Source: Leptolyngbyaceae cyanobacterium CSU_1_3
GTDB lineage: Bacteria > Cyanobacteriota > Cyanobacteriia > Leptolyngbyales > Leptolyngbyaceae
Direction of reading: 5' to 3'
DNA length: 34,424 nucleotides
Assembly (NCBI GenBank): GCA_012034655.1
Contig: JAAUOZ010000046.1
Coordinates: 1 to 34,424, forward strand
Position numbers and translations under genes: made by a program. The notes under the pieces were generated by a model, which worked only from the letters and a program-made list of their open reading frames with translations, was not told the DNA's origin and did not search any database. This document shows, one piece after another, positions 29,094-34,424 of this stretch (position 1 is the stretch's first letter; each line of letters begins with the position of its first letter).

Positions 29094-30365
29094 ATGGGCG
29101 AATTCGCGATTCACCTTCAGAACATCTCGAAGTGCTTTAAGCGGTACGATCGCCCCCGTGATCGTCTAAAAGAATTGCTGTTGCCTGGAAAAAGTCGAGC
29201 GAGTGAATTTTGGGCGCTGCGAGACATCCATTTAGAAATTGAAGCAGGTGAAACGATCGGCATTGTCGGAGAAAATGGAGCCGGAAAAAGCACCCTGCTG
29301 CAAATTATTGCCGGAACTCTCACACCCACCACGGGAACTGTAAAAGTCAGCGGTCGAGTCTCAGCGCTGCTAGAACTGGGGAGTGGGTTTAACCCAGAGT
29401 TTACGGGGCGACAAAATGTATTTTTCAATGGGCGACTACTGGGGTTAAGCCAACAAGAAATTCGGTCAAAGTTTGATGATATTGCCGCATTTGCTGACAT
29501 TGGTGACTTTATTGATCAGCCCGTCAAAATCTACTCAAGCGGCATGTTTATTCGTCTGGCGTTTGCGGTTGCAGTCAGTTCTGATCCAGACATTTTGATT
29601 GTGGATGAAGCGTTGGCAGTCGGCGATGTCTACTTTCAGCAAAAGTGTTTTGAGAGAATTAGAGCGCTGCAAAGATCAGGCACAACGCTATTATTTGTTT
29701 CTCACGATCCGGGGTCAATTTATAATCTTTGTGATACAGCAATTTTGTTTGAGTCAGGGCACATTGTGCTCAAGTCAACTCCGAGACAGGTGCTCGATCG
29801 CTACGAAGCAAACTTGATCAAGCAAAGGGATGCTCACCCTAATGCTTTGGCGATTCAAAATTCTACGAATGAATTGATTGAAACTTCCTTAGAAGATGTG
29901 GCGGTTGTCACGTCGGACGTTAAAATTCAGTTTGTTGAATTGCGAGACGATGACGGGCAGAAGGTAGACACGATCGTTAGCGATCAGTGGGTTGAGATCT
30001 GCGTCGGGGTGCTGTTTTTGCAAGACTTCAGCGACCCGATCGTCGGGTTCAAAATTCGAGATAAGACGGGGGCAACCCTCTTTGTAAATCACACTTACAA
30101 TATGAATCAACCGATTGGTCAGGTCAGCCAAAATACACCGATCACTGTACGATTTCGATTGCGAGTACCGTTGATTGAGGGCACATATACGGTGACGATC
30201 GGAGTTGCCGATGGTGGCTTTGGAGAAGGGCAATTCAAACGTGCTCTGGCTTATGTTCACAACACGGCGGTTTTGCAGGTTTTGAAAAATAAAGCGGCAA
30301 TGAATTGGGGAGGCATCATTAATTTAAATCCAACGGTCACGATCGATAGGCCATCCCATGCTTGA
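29094..30365 (+). CDS. wzt: Polysaccharide ABC transporter ATPase Wzt, copy 2
   Basis: This intact 423-aa paralogue of the Wzt at 21553 begins with the near-identical ISKCFKRYDRPRDRLKELLLPG. It has Walker A GENGAGKST (59-67), signature YSSGMFIRLAF and Walker B ILIVDEALAVGD, then the divergent spacer and a Wzt_C-type beta-sandwich (about 280-423). The spacer is shorter than in copy 1 and the C-terminal domains differ more than the ATPase domains, consistent with recognition of a different glycan end. No second permease is present, so it probably shares the single Wzm. The last 8 nt overlap the following methyltransferase start as ATGCTTGA. Confidence 0.92.
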   Translation: MGEFAIHLQNISKCFKRYDRPRDRLKELLLPGKSRASEFWALRDIHLEIEAGETIGIVGENGAGKSTLLQIIAGTLTPTTGTVKVSGRVSALLELGSGFNPEFTGRQNVFFNGRLLGLSQQEIRSKFDDIAAFADIGDFIDQPVKIYSSGMFIRLAFAVAVSSDPDILIVDEALAVGDVYFQQKCFERIRALQRSGTTLLFVSHDPGSIYNLCDTAILFESGHIVLKSTPRQVLDRYEANLIKQRDAHPNALAIQNSTNELIETSLEDVAVVTSDVKIQFVELRDDDGQKVDTIVSDQWVEICVGVLFLQDFSDPIVGFKIRDKTGATLFVNHTYNMNQPIGQVSQNTPITVRFRLRVPLIEGTYTVTIGVADGGFGEGQFKRALAYVHNTAVLQVLKNKAAMNWGGIINLNPTVTIDRPSHA

Positions 30366-32209
30366 GATAATTATTCAACAGTTTCAGCAGTCAAACTATG
30401 ATTTTAGAGAAACTGCAAATCCCCAAGATCCTTTCATTCATCTATTTAACCAATGGGTGAACAGCTATCGCTTAAAATGGGCGATCGCTCACACTCTAAA
30501 GCCAGCTTCTATTTTAGAAATTGGTGTTCAGTTTGGCTACTCGGCGACTGCGTTGCTCAGTGGAAATCCTCATGCTCGATATGTAGGAATTGAATTAGAT
30601 AGCCAGGTTTCTGACAGCAATGATGCGATCAATTGGGCCAAAAAAATTACTCAGCCGTTTAATGCTGTAGTTTTTAGTTGGAGATTTTCAGACGGTAAAA
30701 CACTTACCAGATGGCGTTTATGATCTAATTCATATCAATGGGCTACAGCAGGGCGATCGGCTTTTTTATGATTTAGAGCTAGCCCTTCCACAAGGACGCT
30801 ATCTCTTCGTCAGTCGCTATTCTTCGACACAGAAAAACTTCATGTCGGTCAATGACTTTCTACTTCAATATGCAAACTTAATTGAATGGTATGGAGTCAT
30901 TTTAGACTGCGATGGAGAGCTTCTAATTAAAGTTTCTGAAGCCTATTTAGAGCAAGCTAGCCGTCTGCGATCGCTCTCCACTTCTTCGCTAACAATTCGT
31001 CAAACTTACACCACAAACTACTACACCCAAGATTGCGGTGGCTACGAATCTTACAAAAAGCACCAGGGCAGAAAATTAGAAGATCCAAGACTTCAGGCAG
31101 TGGCCGCGATCGCCCGCACAAAATCATTAGGACGAGTACTAGATTTGGGCTGTGGACGAGGCGAACTTACCTATTTTTTTGCCAAGCAAGGATTTTCAGT
31201 CAGCGCGGTTGACTACTCTGAAGATGCGATCGCTTTAGCAGAAAAATGCTTTGAGGGAGATGAATCTTTGAAGGAAAATGTGCAGTTTCACTGTGATAGT
31301 GTCTGCACGGTCAACTTGCCTTCAGCAGCCTACGATCTGGCCGTCGCCTCGGATGTAATTGAGCACCTATCGGTGGCGGAAGTTGACACGCTCTATCGAC
31401 AGGTTTCTCAACAGCTAAAGCCAGACGGGCTTTTGATTTTGCACACAGCACCCAATCTTTGGCTATATCAGTATGATTACCCACGCCGCCGGAGGATTGC
31501 TGCGTCCGTCGGCGCACATCTGCCCGTGCAGCCTCGCACCCACTATGAGCGGCTCATGCACATCAACGAGCAGTCGCCTCGCGTAATCAAGCGGCAACTA
31601 ACCCAATATTTCAAGCATGTCTGGGTGTGGCTTGCTGACCCATGTGTACCGGGGGGAAGTTTGCTCAAGCGATTCTCGAAACAGGAGGTGAGATCGGCTC
31701 CCAGCTTGTTTGCGATCGCCTCCCATCAGCCGATCGATTTGGCTCAGATCGCTCAGTTTGTGCAGATGCAACCTTTGCCCGCCCTCAGCGCAGACCAAAT
31801 CACCCTGGAAGTGAGGGAATTTCCTTCTCAAATAGCCTGTGCCAGCGAGGTTGCGATCGCAGTCGAGATTAGAAATCACAGCCATTTCGTGCTCAATAGT
31901 TTTGCCCCTCATCCGGTTCATTTGTCTTATCACTGGCTAGACAAAGAAGCCCAAAAAGTGGTCACTTTCGATGGCGAGCGCACCCAGTTGTCGCCTCTTC
32001 TCGTGCCCCTTAAAACCTCTCAGGCTAACGAGTCAAACCCTGATGCAACTGCTCAGAAATTCCCGGTCTATCAAGTTCAAGTCAAAGCGCCTGAAGTTCC
32101 CGATCGCTATGTTTTGAGAGTTACCCTGGTGCAAGAAGCTGTTCGCTGGTTTGACGAACCACCAACTGGCTTATTTAGAGACGTTCCAATAGTTGTTTTT
32201 AATGGTTAA
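30358..32209 (+). CDS. Two-domain SAM methyltransferase with C-terminal beta-rich domain, one frameshift
   Basis: The restored protein is about 616 aa and parallels the first two domains of the protein at 22855. Domain A has ILEIGVQFGYSATALL; domain B has VLDLGCGRGELTYFF (about 260-274) and ASDVIEHL. Both share the linker YDYPRRRRIAASVGAHLPVQ and the end SAPSLFAIASHQP. In place of the coiled coil and third methyltransferase it ends in a roughly 140-residue predicted beta-sandwich (HLSYHWLD, YVLRVTLVQEAVRWFDE) resembling Ig-like domains attached to other polysaccharide enzymes. The frame breaks at the TTTTT run 30671-30675; four T give AVVLVGDFQTVKHLPDGVYDLIH, matching the paralogue. It probably modifies or caps the glycan recognised by Wzt copy 2. 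Confidence 0.8.
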
Positions 32210-32439
32210 ATCTATCATTTATTGGATCATCTTCTTAGCTTTAATCTCTAGAAATCTGGTGCTTAAAGCTGGCTAGATTTGTTGAACGATCGTAACATCT
32301 CAAGGTAACTTAAAATATGGCTTGAAAAGTAGCTTCTCCACCATAGATTTACTGCTCACTCTCCGAAGCAATTAATAGAAGGAACTTTGCAAATAGTTGC
32401 TAATAATTGACTGAATTTATAATCCTTGGGGGAACATGG

Positions 32440-34407
32440 ATGAGTTTGAGGTATGTACAAGTATTGGATGCATTAGACTTTGGTGATGCAGTTTCCAATC
32501 AGGTTATCCGGCTCCATCAAATGCTGCTAGAACGGGGGGAAATTGCCCAGATCTTTAGCAAATATGCTGACCACCGAGTAGAAAGGTTTCGTCGTCCTTT
32601 TTCTGAATTTCAGATAGATGAGAACGTTATTTTGATTCATCACTTCTCTGGATATTCAGAACTTGCATCTGAGATTGTTAACTTAAGATGCTATAAAATC
32701 ATTGCCTATCATAATATTACCCCTCACACTTTTTTCGAGCGAGGCGATACCTTATACGAGTTTTGTAGAAAAGGAAGGCTTCAGCTTCAACAGGTGATTC
32801 AAAACTATAACCTAGCGATCGGAGATTCACCTTTCAACTGTCAAGAAATTAAAGATTTGGGGTTTCATGCAGTCAGAGAACTTCCTGTGCCTGTGCTGCC
32901 GATCGTGGCAACTGATATTTCCCATCAATGGGCCAATCAGTTAAGACATAATTCAGATAAAATTTGGCTATTTGTTGGCAGAATTGCTCCCAACAAAAGA
33001 CAAGATCTTCTCATCGATATTTTTGATGACTATGTAAAACGTTATCCTCACAAAAAGCATTATTTATATCTCGTAGGCCGATACACCCAAGAAGATTCTT
33101 TCTATCAAAAAATTCAATCAAAAATTCAGCAGTATCAACTCAGCGATCGCATTATTTGCACAGGAAAAGTAGAGGATGAAATGCTGGCAGCTTACTACCA
33201 GGCTGCCGATTTATTTGTCTGTGTGAGTGAGCATGAAGGGTTTTGCGTCCCGATCGTAGAGGCTTTTCAAAAGCAAGTTCCTGTGGTTGCTTTTGCTTCG
33301 ACAGCGGTAGCTACCACTCTGGGCAACAGTCCTGGAGCAATAGCCAGTTTAGAGATTGCAGAGGCAGTCGATCGAATTCACTCAGTTTTTGAGGATGATG
33401 CCTTTAGACAAACTATTATTGAGCACGGTTTAAAGCAGGCAAAATGCTTCAGCAGGGAAGCCATACAGCCAAATTTTAACGCTACTTTAAACGAGATTAA
33501 AGCGCTGAATCATCACAACTATCCACTGCAAGTTTCAATTGTTATTTGCACCTACGATCGTAGCGACTACCTATTAAGATGTTTGAGCTATCTCAAGGAT
33601 CAAAGCTATCCTTATTTTGAAGTAATTGTGGTAAACGGGCCTTCAGAAGACAACACAACAAAGGTTTTAGCAGATCGTCAAGATATCAAGGTCGTACAGA
33701 ACCCACATCGTAATCTTTCAATCTCTAGAAACTTAGGCATTGAACAAGCCGCAGGAGAGATTGTTGCTTTCATTGACGATGATGCTTTGCCCTACGATAA
33801 TTGGCTATCAGAAATTATCGATCGCTATCAGACAATTCCCAATAATGTGGTGGGAATCGGTGGAAGAACGTTTTTTTCTAATCAATTTATCTTTCAATTT
33901 GAAGCAGGAATTACCGATCAATTTGGTAGATCTGCCCATGTTCATTATGCCGATCCACGAGTTACCGATCCCAATTTTTATCGATACTTAATGGGCACAA
34001 ATTCAAGCTTTTTTCGAGAAGCTTTGTTAGCAGTCAATGGGTTTGATGAACAATATGACTATTATTTAGATGAAACCGACCTTGCTGTTCGGCTTCAGCA
34101 AGCAGGTGGGTTGTTAGTTAATTCAAACGAAGCTTACGTTAGGCACGAATTTGCCCAGAGCCATAATCGATTAGGAAAATATAATTACAACTGGAAAGTT
34201 ATCTCTAAAAACACCGTTTACTTTGGTATAAAAAATGCTAGCCAAACAACCTCTTTGCTCAAGCGATTACTCATTCCTGCTAAAACAATTTTAACCCAGC
34301 GCTGTCTGGAGTTTATTCGCGCTTGGTATGGAGGAGACTTGCGTTTTAGAGAGGCCATTTATTACTGCTATTGTGCGATCGTGGGTGCTTTGCGCTGGCG
34401 TACTTGA
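32440..34407 (+). CDS. Bifunctional GT4-GT2 glycosyltransferase
   Basis: This roughly 655-aa protein fuses two glycosyltransferase folds. The N-terminal GT-B/GT4 module (1-345) has an acceptor domain with IIAYHNITPHTFFERGD, then WLFVGRIAPNKRQD (about 176-189) and the EX7E motif SEHEGFCVPIVEA (about 264-276). The C-terminal GT-A/GT2 module (about 363-655) has VSIVICTYDRSDYL, RNLSISRNLGIEQA and the DXD motif FIDDDA (about 444-449), with a YYLDETDLAVRL acceptor segment. ATG at 32440 with GGGGGA 4-9 nt upstream is preferred over a TTG at 32407. It is separated from the preceding gene by 230 nt, so it may have its own promoter. Such fusions can add two successive sugars of a repeat unit. Confidence 0.88.
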   Translation: MSLRYVQVLDALDFGDAVSNQVIRLHQMLLERGEIAQIFSKYADHRVERFRRPFSEFQIDENVILIHHFSGYSELASEIVNLRCYKIIAYHNITPHTFFERGDTLYEFCRKGRLQLQQVIQNYNLAIGDSPFNCQEIKDLGFHAVRELPVPVLPIVATDISHQWANQLRHNSDKIWLFVGRIAPNKRQDLLIDIFDDYVKRYPHKKHYLYLVGRYTQEDSFYQKIQSKIQQYQLSDRIICTGKVEDEMLAAYYQAADLFVCVSEHEGFCVPIVEAFQKQVPVVAFASTAVATTLGNSPGAIASLEIAEAVDRIHSVFEDDAFRQTIIEHGLKQAKCFSREAIQPNFNATLNEIKALNHHNYPLQVSIVICTYDRSDYLLRCLSYLKDQSYPYFEVIVVNGPSEDNTTKVLADRQDIKVVQNPHRNLSISRNLGIEQAAGEIVAFIDDDALPYDNWLSEIIDRYQTIPNNVVGIGGRTFFSNQFIFQFEAGITDQFGRSAHVHYADPRVTDPNFYRYLMGTNSSFFREALLAVNGFDEQYDYYLDETDLAVRLQQAGGLLVNSNEAYVRHEFAQSHNRLGKYNYNWKVISKNTVYFGIKNASQTTSLLKRLLIPAKTILTQRCLEFIRAWYGGDLRFREAIYYCYCAIVGALRWRT

Positions 34408-34424
34408 TGATAGCTACTAGTTTT

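Noticed and set aside
20602-34407. Genomic island or mobile element carrying the polysaccharide locus
   Set aside because: GC looks lower from about 26.8 kb on, but no integrase, transposase, tRNA or flanking direct repeats were seen, and HIP1 sites continue throughout.
1-34424. CRISPR array, tRNA or rRNA genes
   Set aside because: No regularly spaced long repeats with unique spacers and no tRNA- or rRNA-like conserved segments were noticed on either strand.

Overview
The window is from a cyanobacterium, most likely a filamentous, hormogonium-forming type (Leptolyngbya/Oscillatoriales-like; genus is inference). Evidence: the GCGATCGC (HIP1) octamer recurs in almost every gene, and the lineage-typical genes PSRP-3/Ycf65, the hpsABC hormogonium-polysaccharide pseudopilins and a TIGR01548-type HAD protein are present. 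No transposase, prophage, tRNA, rRNA or CRISPR array was seen.

Layout. (1) 1-4254, housekeeping: a TrkA-type K+ regulatory subunit converges on a CPA1 Na+/H+ antiporter, followed by argD and rpmB (L28). (2) 4255-5175: about 0.9 kb without a gene, holding a palindromic repeat and short tandem repeats. (3) 5176-13909: an hps-type pseudopilin operon (giant HpsA, HpsB, HpsC and two FimT/GspH-like pseudopilins), closed by a hairpin that overlaps the last stop codon. (4) 13958-20436, housekeeping: glgB, PSRP-3, a HAD hydrolase, a TPR lipid-facing or periplasmic protein, ruvB and a cyanobacterial protein of unknown function. (5) 20602-34407: an ABC-transporter-dependent polysaccharide (O-antigen-like) locus.

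The most interesting part is region 5. One Wzm permease is followed by two paralogous Wzt-plus-multidomain-methyltransferase modules (21553-25426 and 29094-32209) that bracket three glycosyltransferases; a GT4-GT2 double-domain glycosyltransferase follows. In both modules the methyltransferase start overlaps the wzt stop by the same 8 nt. The two methyltransferases share two N-terminal Rossmann domains but differ at the C-terminus: one carries a coiled coil plus a third methyltransferase domain, the other a beta-rich domain. By analogy with the Wzt/WbdD O-antigen system of E. coli O9a, I infer two alternative chain-capping and cap-recognition routes feeding a single export channel.

Data quality. 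Eight genes are interrupted by nine single-base indels (antiporter, argD, hpsA twice, HAD, the unknown protein near 20067, wzt-1, and both methyltransferases). Most lie in short homopolymers, and in each case one base restores a full-length family protein. I treat these as probable sequencing or assembly errors rather than pseudogenes and annotate each gene as one CDS spanning the shift.
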